This document shows, piece after piece, positions 26,417 to 34,867 of a stretch of DNA of 64,000 nt (positions within the stretch are counted from its first letter, which is position 1; the number at the start of each line of letters is the position of its first letter). Location of the stretch: the NCBI RefSeq assembly GCF_014655295.1, contig NZ_BNBI01000007.1, positions 186,001 to 250,000 on the forward strand, written 5' to 3'. Source of the DNA: Streptomyces fumanus. Its GTDB lineage: Bacteria; Actinomycetota; Actinomycetes; Streptomycetales; Streptomycetaceae. Position numbers and translations under genes: made by a program. The notes beneath the pieces are model-generated. The model made no database searches and had not been told where the DNA came from. It worked only from the letters and a program-made list of their open reading frames with translations.

Positions 26417-27067
26417 ATGCCGGAACAAGCCCGTCCGAGCACCGGGGAGCAGGCCAAGCGGCTCGCCCTCGGGCAGTTGCGGCAGGCGATCCTGCGCGGC
26501 GAGATGGCACCGGCCCAGCGGCTGGTGGAGAACGAGCTGGCCGAGCAGTTCGGTGTGACCCGGGCCAGCATCCGGGCCGCGCTGATCGACCTCGAAGCGC
26601 AGGGGCTGGTCGAGCGCATCCGCAACCGCGGCTCCCGGGTCCGGGTGGTGACCGTCGAGGAAGCCGTCGCCATCACCGAGTGCCGTCTGGTCCTCGAAGG
26701 GCTGTGCGCGGCGAAGGCGGCGGCCGCCGTCGACGACGCGCAGCTCGCCGAGCTGAAGGAACTGGGCACGGCGATGCGCAAGGCGGTGGCCGGCGGCGAT
26801 CCGCTGACCTACTCGGAGCTGAACCACGAACTGCACACCCGCATCCGGGAGTTCTCCGGCCAGCGGACGGCCGTGGAACTGCTGGAGCGGCTCAACGCCC
26901 AACTGGTGCGGCACCGCTTCCAGTTGGCGCTGCGGCCGGGCCGGCCCCAGCAGTCCCTGAAGGAGCACCTGGCCATGATCGAGGCGATCGAGGCCAGGGA
27001 CCCGCGGGCGGCCGAGGAGGCCGTCCGCGCCCATCTCACCAGTGTGATCGAGGCGCTGCGCGACTGA
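26417..27067 (+). CDS. GntR family regulator with FCD effector domain
   Basis: This 216-residue regulator has an N-terminal winged helix (LGQLRQAILRGEMAPAQRLVENELAEQFGVTRASIRAAL, then GLVERIRNRGSRVRVVT) and a helical FCD ligand domain with the metal-type residues in LNHELHTRI and VRAHL. ATG 26417 is chosen for AGGGAGGG 4 nt before it. FCD regulators usually sense organic or sugar acids. Targets are not shown; the convergent symporter gene or the iol genes are candidates. Confidence 0.85.
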   Translation: MPEQARPSTGEQAKRLALGQLRQAILRGEMAPAQRLVENELAEQFGVTRASIRAALIDLEAQGLVERIRNRGSRVRVVTVEEAVAITECRLVLEGLCAAKAAAAVDDAQLAELKELGTAMRKAVAGGDPLTYSELNHELHTRIREFSGQRTAVELLERLNAQLVRHRFQLALRPGRPQQSLKEHLAMIEAIEARDPRAAEEAVRAHLTSVIEALRD

Positions 27068-27137
27068 CCCGCGCGGCCGGCCGCCGGCGGCTCGGTGCTC
27101 GCCGCCCACGGAGCGGCCCCCGCCCGGCCCGCCGGGG

Positions 27138-28097
27138 TCAGCGGGGGCGGCGGGAGAACCAGGCGGCGGTCAGGGCGCCGGAGACGTTGTGCCAGACGGA
27201 GAAGATCGCGGCCGGGAGCGCGGCGAGGGGGCTGAAGTGGGCGGTGGCGAGGGACGCGGCCAGACCGGAGTTCTGCATGCCGACCTCGAAGGCCATCGCC
27301 CGGCCGGCCGGTTCGCCGAGCCGGGCGAGCCGCCCGGCCCCGTACCCCAGCGCCAGACCGAGGCCGTTGTGCAGCACCACCGCGACGAAGACCAGTCCGG
27401 CCGCCGACTTGATGGCACCGGCGCTGCCCGCCACCACCATGGTCACGATGACGGCGACGGTGAGCGCCGACAGCCACGGCAGCACGGGCAGCGCCCGGGC
27501 GACGTACCGGCCCGCGGCCAGCCGGACGACCAGGCCGGCGAGGACCGGCAGCAGCACCGTCTTGAGGATGTCGGTGACCATCGAACCGGCGTCGACGGGC
27601 AGATAGGCACCGGCCAGCAGCAGCGTCAGCGGCGGGGTGACCAGCGGGGCGACCAGGGTCGAGACGGTGGCGACCGACACGGACAGGGCGACATCGCCGC
27701 GCGCCAGATACGTCACCACGTTGGACGCCGTGCCGCTGGGCGCGCAGCCCACCAGGATGACGCCCGCGGCCAACTGCGGGGGCAGGCTCAGCAGGTGGGC
27801 GATGGCCCAGCCCAGGCCCGGCATGATGACGTAGTGCGCCACCAGTCCGAGGGCCACCGCCCAGGGCCGCTGGGCCACGCCGCGGAAGTCCCGCGGGGTC
27901 ATGGTGACGCCCATGCAGAACATCACCACGCCCAGCAGGTACGGCACCGCCTCGCCCCACCCGGCGAAGCCGTCCGGCAGCAGCAGGCCGAGGGCACCGG
28001 CCAGGAGGACCAGGACGGGGAAGACGGTGACGGCACGCCGGGCGGAGCGGTCGCCGCCGGCGTCGTCGGTACTGCGGGGTTCGGGTCGTTCACTCAT
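27138..28097 (-). CDS. Bile acid:sodium symporter (BASS) family transporter
   Basis: This 319-residue membrane protein has about nine or ten helices and BASS signatures: VVMFCMGVTMTPRDF, VILVGCAPSGTASNVVTYLARGDVALSVS (crossover region) and AMAFEVGMQNSGLAASLA. Bacterial members import 2-keto acids, pantoate or other small anions with Na+; bile acid transport is not implied. ATG 28097 was chosen over a TTG 39 nt upstream; both have weak ribosome sites. It is convergent with the GntR gene. Confidence 0.85.
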   Translation of the reverse strand: MSERPEPRSTDDAGGDRSARRAVTVFPVLVLLAGALGLLLPDGFAGWGEAVPYLLGVVMFCMGVTMTPRDFRGVAQRPWAVALGLVAHYVIMPGLGWAIAHLLSLPPQLAAGVILVGCAPSGTASNVVTYLARGDVALSVSVATVSTLVAPLVTPPLTLLLAGAYLPVDAGSMVTDILKTVLLPVLAGLVVRLAAGRYVARALPVLPWLSALTVAVIVTMVVAGSAGAIKSAAGLVFVAVVLHNGLGLALGYGAGRLARLGEPAGRAMAFEVGMQNSGLAASLATAHFSPLAALPAAIFSVWHNVSGALTAAWFSRRPR

Positions 28098-28211
28098 CAC
28101 TGTGCGAGGAGACGCCTGGTCAGGGGCGTTTCGCAACGGTGTCTCGCAATGTGATCACCATCGCGGCGCGCGCCCCGGCCGCGAGCCGCGCGGACCGGGC
28201 CCGTACCGGTG

Positions 28212-29846
28212 TCAGCCCCGTATGTCCGCGCACCGCTTCGCGGTCAGCGGCTTGCCGGTCGGCCAGGCGATGCCCTGGAAGTCGAGGTGCCCGCCCGCGC
28301 TGTCGCCGCCCGAGGGCACCAGCCGGACGATGGCCACCGCCTTGTCGTACGGGGTGCCGTTGTTGTCCAGGCAGATCCAGCCGCTGGCCCCCTTCACGCT
28401 GTGCGCGCCGCGCAGCCGCCGCCAGGTCTCCTCGATGCCGGAGAGCGTCGGCACCTCGCCCTTGGCAACGCCCCGCTTCATGATGCCGGTGACGGCGGTG
28501 AGCGCGGAGTCGTACATGGTGATGGTGCGGCCGTCGGACAGGTCGGTCGGGCCGATCCGCTCCGGGGGGTTGGCCTCGAGCAGGTCGGTGAGGGCGGCCA
28601 GGGCGTCGGGGGAGCCGCCGGTGGTGGGCGGCTCGGGGTCGCCGGCCTTCTTCGGGGCGGCCCAGGCGTCCGGGTGGGTGATGGTGGCGTACTCCACGGT
28701 CAGGCCCTTGCCCCGGGTGAGCGCCCCCCAGTCCAGGTCCGGTTCCAGGGCGATCGTCGAGGCCCCGGAGACGGTGACGACCCGGAAGTGCCGCTGCTTG
28801 CAGCCGCGGTCGCCGAGCGCGTTGATCAGCAGCGCCAGCGCGGGCGGCCGGCCGGCGAAGTAGATGGTGGTGGCCTCGGAGTCGCAGAGGTTGTTGACCA
28901 TCATCGCGAAGTCGTTCTTGGTCACCTGCGTCGGGTCGTACTCCTGCGGATCGCTGGCCGAGCCCCGGGTCACCTCGCCGAAGGCCGCGCGCAGCGACTC
29001 GGAGTACAGGTCGGTGCTGCTGCGGTCCTGGATGAGGAAGGTCTTGGCGGCGTCCTCGCCGAGGTAGGAGCGCAGGGCGTTGGCCTGGTCCAGGTTGGAC
29101 GGCACCACCTTCACCAGCCCCGGGTAGCGGCCGTGCGCGTCGTTGGCCAGGCCGGTGGCGGTGATCGGCCCGCCCACCACGGGGATGTGCTTCTCCCGGG
29201 TGAGGTAGCCGATGGTGTCGGCGTTCGCCGCGACACTGAGGTTGAACCCGAACACCACCCGCAGCCGGTCCTCGGGGGAGCGGGCCATCTCGGCCAGCCA
29301 GTCGGCCACCTGCCGCCCGTGGTCCAGGTCCCGGCCGGGGTTGGCGAGGACCAGCCGGATCGGGATGTCCTCCTTGCGGACCACATTGGCCTGGTACTGG
29401 GCGAGATAGGCGCCCTGGACCTCGCGCAGGAGCTGCGCGCGCTCCGCCTCGCTGTCCTCGTCCGGTGTCATGGGGATCATCAGGGCGATCGTGGCGTACG
29501 CTGTGCCGCCCCCGGTGACCTGGTCGTTGAGCCGCGCTATCCGGTCCGACACGGCGGCCAGCCGCTGGTCGAAGACGAAGCTGCCGTCGCTGACGCCCAC
29601 GCACTGGCCGTCCTCCTCGACCAGCCGCTCGTTGCCGCTCTGGCAGTAGTCGGGCAGCCCGGCCGCCCACACGATCACCCCGACCGCGCCGGCCGCGAGG
29701 ACCGCGCAGACGGCGACCAGGACGCCGCGCACGACGGGGACGAGACCGGCCCGCCAGCCCAGCCACAGGGCCAGCCCCAGGACGGCGAGGAGCAGGACCG
29801 GGCCGCCGATCAGCAGGTAGGAGGGCCAGAACCGGGGTGCCGCCAC
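28212..29846 (-). CDS. Membrane-anchored periplasmic-binding-like protein
   Basis: This 544-residue protein begins with two transmembrane helices (about 10-31 and 36-63) and continues with a type-1 periplasmic-binding domain like those of branched-chain amino acid receptors (TIALMIPMTPDED, VVFGFNLSVAANADTIGYL, VPVVGGPITATGL). There is no lipobox and no cleavable signal, so the sensor domain stays anchored, unlike a normal transporter component. No permease adjoins it. GTG 29846 lies 1 nt after the stop of the ATPase gene, with AAGGGG upstream, so the two are one unit. It probably senses a ligand; the ligand is unknown. Confidence 0.7.
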   Translation of the reverse strand: MAAPRFWPSYLLIGGPVLLLAVLGLALWLGWRAGLVPVVRGVLVAVCAVLAAGAVGVIVWAAGLPDYCQSGNERLVEEDGQCVGVSDGSFVFDQRLAAVSDRIARLNDQVTGGGTAYATIALMIPMTPDEDSEAERAQLLREVQGAYLAQYQANVVRKEDIPIRLVLANPGRDLDHGRQVADWLAEMARSPEDRLRVVFGFNLSVAANADTIGYLTREKHIPVVGGPITATGLANDAHGRYPGLVKVVPSNLDQANALRSYLGEDAAKTFLIQDRSSTDLYSESLRAAFGEVTRGSASDPQEYDPTQVTKNDFAMMVNNLCDSEATTIYFAGRPPALALLINALGDRGCKQRHFRVVTVSGASTIALEPDLDWGALTRGKGLTVEYATITHPDAWAAPKKAGDPEPPTTGGSPDALAALTDLLEANPPERIGPTDLSDGRTITMYDSALTAVTGIMKRGVAKGEVPTLSGIEETWRRLRGAHSVKGASGWICLDNNGTPYDKAVAIVRLVPSGGDSAGGHLDFQGIAWPTGKPLTAKRCADIRG

Positions 29847-29847
29847 G

Positions 29848-31992
29848 TCAGTTTCCCCTTCCGGTCGGTGGTACGGGCAGTTCGGGCACCCTGCGCCCCC
29901 GGGCCAGCAGCGCGGGCCAGCGCCGGGCGGCCTCCGCGGTGACCCCCTCGTCGTCGGCGAGGTGGGAGCCGGTGAGCAGCAGCCGCAGCCGGTTGTCGGG
30001 GCTGTCGGGGTCGTCCGGGTAGAGCGAGGAGAGCGTCGACAGGTCCCACAGCAGGGTGACCAGCCGGGCGATGTCCCGGTGCGGGCCGCCGCCCTCGGCC
30101 GGCCGGTCCAGGCAGGTCCGGCACAGCTCAGGGGGTTCGGGGTGCCGCTCCGGGTAGCCGTCCGGCGGGTGCGGGGCGGCGCAGACGAGCTGCACGGCGG
30201 CCAGCCACGCCGGCCGGTCCAGGACCCGCAGCAGCGCGTGCAGCCCGGACACCGCCCGCTCCCGGCGGCCCAGGGCCAGGGCGTGGTGCAGCCGCACCGC
30301 CTCCGGCACCCGCTCGTCGTCCAGGGCGGCCGAGTGCAGCCGGGTCCAGACCAGGTGGGCGTCGGGCCGGCCGGGTGCCGGGGAGCACTCGGCGCGCAGC
30401 CGGTGCAGCAGCAGTTCCCGCAGCGCCCGGTCGGCGACCGGGGGCACCGGTCCCGGACCGTCCGCCCCGGACGCCCACGGCGACCGCTCCCAGTGCCCGG
30501 CGCGCAGGAACGCCGACACCCGGTCCGGTTCGTCACCGGACACCGGGGCGTACGGCACGTCGTCGGGGCTCACCAGCACAGCCCGGCGCAGCAGCGGGGC
30601 GATCAGCTCCGGGTCGGGCACCAGGTAGCGCAGCAGGACGTCGGCGACGGTCCGGTCGCCGGCCGCCGCCGGTCCGGCCGGGGGCAGGGCGAGCAGCGTA
30701 CGGCCCAGTGCGGCGGGCCCGCGGCGGCGCAGCAGACTGTGCTCCCCGGCGAGCAGGTCCCGTTCGGCGGCTTCCACCAGCGGCCCGGCCAGACCGGCAC
30801 GGCCCGCGCTGATCTGCTCGATCACATTGGGCAGGCCGCGCGGGCAGTCGGCGCCGAGGGCGGGGGCGATGGCGTCCGCCCGCAGGGCCGGGGCCCTCAC
30901 CCACACCTGCCACTCCTCGGGCGACTCGCTGCCCGGGCCGCGCCAGTCCAGCGTGCCGAGCCGGGACAGCTCCACCGGCCGCTGCCGGGCCGCCCCGGGC
31001 GGGGGCGCCGCGGCCAGCACGGTGGTGACCAGGACCGGGCGGCGCACCTCCGCGCCGCGCGCGTTGTCGGGCCCCGCGGCGGTGGCGTACGCGGTCATCA
31101 GCAGGTCGAACAGCCGCTCGCCGGTGCCGGTGTGGGTGTCGTCCAGGACGATCAGCGGCAGCGGTCTGCTGAGCAGGTGGGGGCGCCGGTGGTAGGCGTC
31201 GATGTCGGCGAGGAACGCGGCGGCCAGTTGCTCCTCCAGTTTGCCGCGGGCGGTCGCCGGGACCTGGTGGTGCAGGGTCTGCGCATAACGCAGCACCCGC
31301 TCGATGCCGGTGCCCGCGACCCGCAGGTCCTGGCCGTCCCACCAGCGCAGGGCCGCCGCGTGCGGCCGGGTACCGCCGGACGCCTGCCGGACGAACTGCC
31401 GCAGCAGGTCCTCCAGCGGTGCCAGCGCCGGGGCGAGCCAGCTCACCAGCGGCAGCAGCGCCTCCGCGAACGCCCCGAAGCGCTGCACCACCGGAGCCCT
31501 GCCCGGACCGGCGGCGAGCGCGGCCACCAGGGCGGCCTTGCGGTCCTGGAAATCGGCCAGCTCCGCCACCGTCGGCCCGTCGGCGGCCGGCGCGGCGTCC
31601 TGCCAGACGGTGGCGGCGACCAGGCCGTAGGTGAAGCGGGGGAACGGGATGCGGCCGAACGACGGGACCTCGGCGTCGAGTTCGTGCACCAGCCAGGCCA
31701 GCGCCGCCAGCGGCCGGGACGCCAGCAGCCCCGCCTCGTCGCCCGGCGCGGCCGGCGAAGCGCTCCGGTCGGTCATCGGCCACAGGGCGACGTGCACGCG
31801 GTTGACGTGGGTGTCGTGCAGCCTCCGGCAGACCGCCGTCTTGCCGGTGCCGCGCCCCCCGTAGATCCGGAGCACCGGAGCCCCGCGGGGATGGGCGGGC
31901 CGGACCCCGCGGCCCCGGGCGTTCAGTCCGATCGCCCGGGGGACGTAGGAGTCCAGCAGGTGCCCGTACCCGTGGAGTTCACGGTCCGCCAT
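29848..31992 (-). CDS. Large P-loop ATPase of unknown function
   Basis: This 714-residue soluble protein has Walker A GGRGTGKT (45-52) and Walker B LIVLDD (280-285), in a STAND/AAA-like layout. A conserved start (ELHGYGHLLDSYVPRAIGLNARGRG) precedes the P-loop. The C-terminal 300 residues are helical and Arg/Leu-rich without enzymatic motifs; CRTCLDRP contains the only CxxC. Family and role are unrecognised. It is coupled to the anchored binding protein that follows, suggesting a sensor plus NTP-driven effector. Confidence 0.65.
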   Translation of the reverse strand: MADRELHGYGHLLDSYVPRAIGLNARGRGVRPAHPRGAPVLRIYGGRGTGKTAVCRRLHDTHVNRVHVALWPMTDRSASPAAPGDEAGLLASRPLAALAWLVHELDAEVPSFGRIPFPRFTYGLVAATVWQDAAPAADGPTVAELADFQDRKAALVAALAAGPGRAPVVQRFGAFAEALLPLVSWLAPALAPLEDLLRQFVRQASGGTRPHAAALRWWDGQDLRVAGTGIERVLRYAQTLHHQVPATARGKLEEQLAAAFLADIDAYHRRPHLLSRPLPLIVLDDTHTGTGERLFDLLMTAYATAAGPDNARGAEVRRPVLVTTVLAAAPPPGAARQRPVELSRLGTLDWRGPGSESPEEWQVWVRAPALRADAIAPALGADCPRGLPNVIEQISAGRAGLAGPLVEAAERDLLAGEHSLLRRRGPAALGRTLLALPPAGPAAAGDRTVADVLLRYLVPDPELIAPLLRRAVLVSPDDVPYAPVSGDEPDRVSAFLRAGHWERSPWASGADGPGPVPPVADRALRELLLHRLRAECSPAPGRPDAHLVWTRLHSAALDDERVPEAVRLHHALALGRRERAVSGLHALLRVLDRPAWLAAVQLVCAAPHPPDGYPERHPEPPELCRTCLDRPAEGGGPHRDIARLVTLLWDLSTLSSLYPDDPDSPDNRLRLLLTGSHLADDEGVTAEAARRWPALLARGRRVPELPVPPTGRGN

Positions 31993-32192
31993 CCACGCCC
32001 CCGTGAGTGATCAGACGCCAGGGTCGTGCGCGAAAGTAGCACGCGCGGGACCATCACCCCACGGTCCCGCACCGGTTGGGACCGCATCGATATCCCGGCG
32101 GCCACGAACTCTTGCCTTCCACACGGAAGTTCGACCCCGCCCCGCCGGCCCCCGGCCGCGTCCGGCCGTCCGGGGCGGGCACCGGGCCGGCG

Positions 32193-32231
32193 GTTACACT
32201 GAGGGAACAAAATCTGTTACGTCAGCGTTAT
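32193..32231 (+). promoter_or_regulatory. Direct repeats GTTAC upstream of the first response regulator
   Basis: GTTAC at 32193 and 32216 and GTTAT at 32227 are spaced by 23 and 11 nt, about two turns and one turn of helix. Such phased direct repeats are typical OmpR-class binding sites, and they end 25 nt before the response regulator start, so autoregulation is likely. The rest of 31993-32192 holds no gene. Confidence 0.5.
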
Positions 32232-32255
32232 CGCCGCTCTGCCAGGGTGAGGGTC

Positions 32256-32909
32256 ATGCGAGTGCTGATCGTGGAAGACCACCGGGAACTGGCCGAGACC
32301 GTGGCGACGGGTCTGCGCCGGGACGGCATGGACGTCGACCTCGCCTTCGACGGCGAACAGGCACTGGACCGCGCCGCACAGACCGACTACGACGTCATCG
32401 TCCTCGACCGCGACCTGCCCCGTCTGCACGGCGACGAGGTGTGCCGGGAGCTGACGAAGGACGGCGGCGAGGCGCGCGTCCTGATGCTCACCGCCGCCGC
32501 CTCCATCGCCGACCGCGTCGACGGGCTCGGCCTGGGCGCCGACGACTACCTGCCCAAACCGTTCGCGTTCGCCGAACTGCGGGCCCGTGTGCAGGCCCTC
32601 GCCAGACGCGATCAGCCCGCGGTGCCGCCCGTCCTCACCCACGGCGACATCTCCCTGATCCCGGCGCAGGGCGTCGCCCGCCGCGCCGGGCGCCGCCTCG
32701 ACCTCACCCCGAAGGAAATGGCCGTCCTGGAACTGCTCCTCGCCGCCCGGGGCGCCGTCGTCTCCGCCGAGGAACTGCTGGAGCGGGCCTGGGACGAGGC
32801 CGCCGACCCCTTCACCAACACGGTCAAGGTCACCGTCAGCCGGCTCCGCCGCAAGCTGGGGGAGCCGTCCGTCATCGAAACGGTGCCCCATGCCGGATAC
32901 CGCATCTGA
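32256..32909 (+). CDS. OmpR-family response regulator, first copy
   Basis: This 217-residue regulator has a receiver domain (VLIVEDH acidic pocket, phospho-acceptor Asp51 in VIVLDRDLP, MLTAA, DDYLPKPFAF) and a C-terminal winged helix ending VTVSRLRRKLGEPSVIETVPHAGYRI. ATG 32256 is at the receiver start, after GTGAGGGTC. It overlaps the kinase gene by 20 nt. The near-copy at 34213 has the same length and Asp position. Confidence 0.9.
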   Translation: MRVLIVEDHRELAETVATGLRRDGMDVDLAFDGEQALDRAAQTDYDVIVLDRDLPRLHGDEVCRELTKDGGEARVLMLTAAASIADRVDGLGLGADDYLPKPFAFAELRARVQALARRDQPAVPPVLTHGDISLIPAQGVARRAGRRLDLTPKEMAVLELLLAARGAVVSAEELLERAWDEAADPFTNTVKVTVSRLRRKLGEPSVIETVPHAGYRI

Positions 32910-34116
32910 AGCCGCCCGCACCTCCCGGCGCCCCCGCCTGCGCTGGTCGGCCCGGCTCCGCCTGACCCTGCTCTACGGACTGCTGTTCCTGCTCTCCGGC
33001 GTGGCGCTGCTGGCCATCACCTACCTCCTGGTGGCCCGCAGCCCCGTCGCCAAGGACACCCGCGTCACCACCAAGCAGGAACTGAGCGGCACCCCCGGCT
33101 CACCCACCCTGGGCCGCTCCACCACCGACATCGAGCACCTGGTCTCCCGGCAGCACGAGGCCGAACTGCGCGCCCTGCTCACCGAGTCCGGCATCGCCCT
33201 GGGCGTCATGACCGGGGTGTCCGTCGCCCTGGGCTGGGTGATGGCCGGACGCGTCCTGCGCCCCGTCAGCGAGATGGCCGACAAGGCCCGCCGCATCTCC
33301 GAGCACAACCTGCACGAACGGCTGGCGGTCACCGGCCCCGCCGACGAACTCAAGGGCCTCGGCGACACCTTCGACGGACTGCTGGCCCGGCTGGAGGCGG
33401 CCTTCGACGCCCAGCGCCGCTTCGTCGCCAACGCCTCCCACGAACTGCGCACCCCCCTCACCCTGCAACGCGCCATGATCGAGGTCGAGCTGTCCGACCC
33501 GGACGCCGACGCCAAGTCCCTGCGCGCCCTGTGCGAACGGGTCGTCGCGGCCGGCGAGAACCAGGAACGCCTGATCGAGGGACTCCTCACCCTCGCCAGC
33601 AGCCAGCGCGGCCTGGACCGCACGGGCCCCGTCGACCTCGCCGAGGTCACCGCCGGCGTCCTCGACGAACGCTGCCCCGACCCGTCCCGCCTCGGCCTGC
33701 GCGTCGAGACCTCCCTCGACACCGCCGACACCCAGGGCGACGCCCGGCTCGTCGAACGCCTGGTCACCAACCTGGTGGAGAACGCGCTGCGCTACACCCC
33801 CGACGGCGGCCGGATCACCGTGTCCACCGGCACCCGCGCCGGCCGGCCCACCCTGGTCGTCGCCAACAGCGGCCCCGAGATCCCCCCGGACAGCATCCCC
33901 GCGCTCTTCCAGCCCTTCCAGCGGCTGGAGTCCCGCGTCGGCACCCCCGACGGCCACGGCCTGGGCCTGTCCATCGTGGCCGCCGTCGCCACCGCGCACG
34001 GCGCCGACATCGACGCGGCCCCCGGCGAGGAGGGCGGACTGCGCCTGTCCGTGGCCTTTCCCCGTGGCCCGGCCGGCCCGGTCGGTGCCATCCTGGGGGC
34101 CGAGCGCACGCTGTAA
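32890..34116 (+). CDS. Sensor histidine kinase, first copy
   Basis: This 408-residue kinase has two transmembrane helices (about 22-47 and 101-120) around an extracytoplasmic loop of some 50 residues, a HAMP linker (RVLRPVSEMADKARRISEHNLHERL), the phospho-accepting His184 in NASHELRTPL, and ATP-binding N box LVTNLVENALRY and G box DGHGLGLSIV. It should phosphorylate the regulator it overlaps. The small external loop favours sensing at or in the membrane. Confidence 0.9.
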   Translation: MPDTASEAARTSRRPRLRWSARLRLTLLYGLLFLLSGVALLAITYLLVARSPVAKDTRVTTKQELSGTPGSPTLGRSTTDIEHLVSRQHEAELRALLTESGIALGVMTGVSVALGWVMAGRVLRPVSEMADKARRISEHNLHERLAVTGPADELKGLGDTFDGLLARLEAAFDAQRRFVANASHELRTPLTLQRAMIEVELSDPDADAKSLRALCERVVAAGENQERLIEGLLTLASSQRGLDRTGPVDLAEVTAGVLDERCPDPSRLGLRVETSLDTADTQGDARLVERLVTNLVENALRYTPDGGRITVSTGTRAGRPTLVVANSGPEIPPDSIPALFQPFQRLESRVGTPDGHGLGLSIVAAVATAHGADIDAAPGEEGGLRLSVAFPRGPAGPVGAILGAERTL

Positions 34117-34212
34117 CCGGCCTGTGACCGGGCGGTCGGCACGCTGTGCACCGCCGCCCGGCGGGCCGCCGCAGCCGGCCGCCGTCCGGGAGCGCCGTAC
34201 GAGGGGGAAGAC

Positions 34213-34866
34213 ATGAGGTTGCTGGTGGTCGAGGACCACGTGGAACTCGCGGACTCGGTGACCCGCGTCCTGCGCCGCGAGGGCATGGCCGTCGACGTCG
34301 CCTACGACGGCGCCGCCGCCCTCGCCCGCGCCGACGAGGTCGACTACGACGTCATCGTCCTCGACCGGGACCTGCCCAAGGTGCACGGCGACGACGTGTG
34401 CGGCGAACTGGGCGCCCGGTCCGTCCGCGCCCGCGTCCTGATGCTGACCGCCTCCGGTACCATCGCCGACCGCATCGAGGGCCTCGGCCTCGGCGCCGAC
34501 GACTACCTCCCCAAGCCCTTCGCCTACGCCGAACTGGTCGCCCGCATCCGCGCCCTGGCCCGGCGCTCCCAGCCCACCCACGAACCGGTCCTGGTCCACG
34601 GCGACCTGCGGCTCGACCCCGCCCGGCGCACCGCCACCCACGCCGGTCGGCAACTGCCGCTCACCGCCAAGGAGTTCGCCGTACTGGAGTACCTGCTGGC
34701 CGCCGAGGGCCGGGTGGTGCCCGCCGACGAACTGCTGCAGAAGGTGTGGGACGAGGCCGCCGACCCGCTCACCACCACCGTCAAGGCGACCATCAACCGC
34801 CTGCGGTCCAAACTCGTCGACCCCTCGATCCTGCGGACCGTCCCCCGCCGCGGCTACCGGATCTGA
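34213..34866 (+). CDS. OmpR-family response regulator, second copy
   Basis: This 217-residue regulator matches the first copy along its whole length: VVEDHVELADSV, Asp51 in VIVLDRDLPKVHGDD, MLTAS, DDYLPKPFAYAEL and a winged helix ending in LVDPSILRTVPRRGYRI. GAGGGGGAAG precedes ATG 34213. The kinase follows after 1 nt. The match to the first pair indicates duplication of a whole two-component system. Confidence 0.9.
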   Translation: MRLLVVEDHVELADSVTRVLRREGMAVDVAYDGAAALARADEVDYDVIVLDRDLPKVHGDDVCGELGARSVRARVLMLTASGTIADRIEGLGLGADDYLPKPFAYAELVARIRALARRSQPTHEPVLVHGDLRLDPARRTATHAGRQLPLTAKEFAVLEYLLAAEGRVVPADELLQKVWDEAADPLTTTVKATINRLRSKLVDPSILRTVPRRGYRI

Positions 34867-34867
34867 G

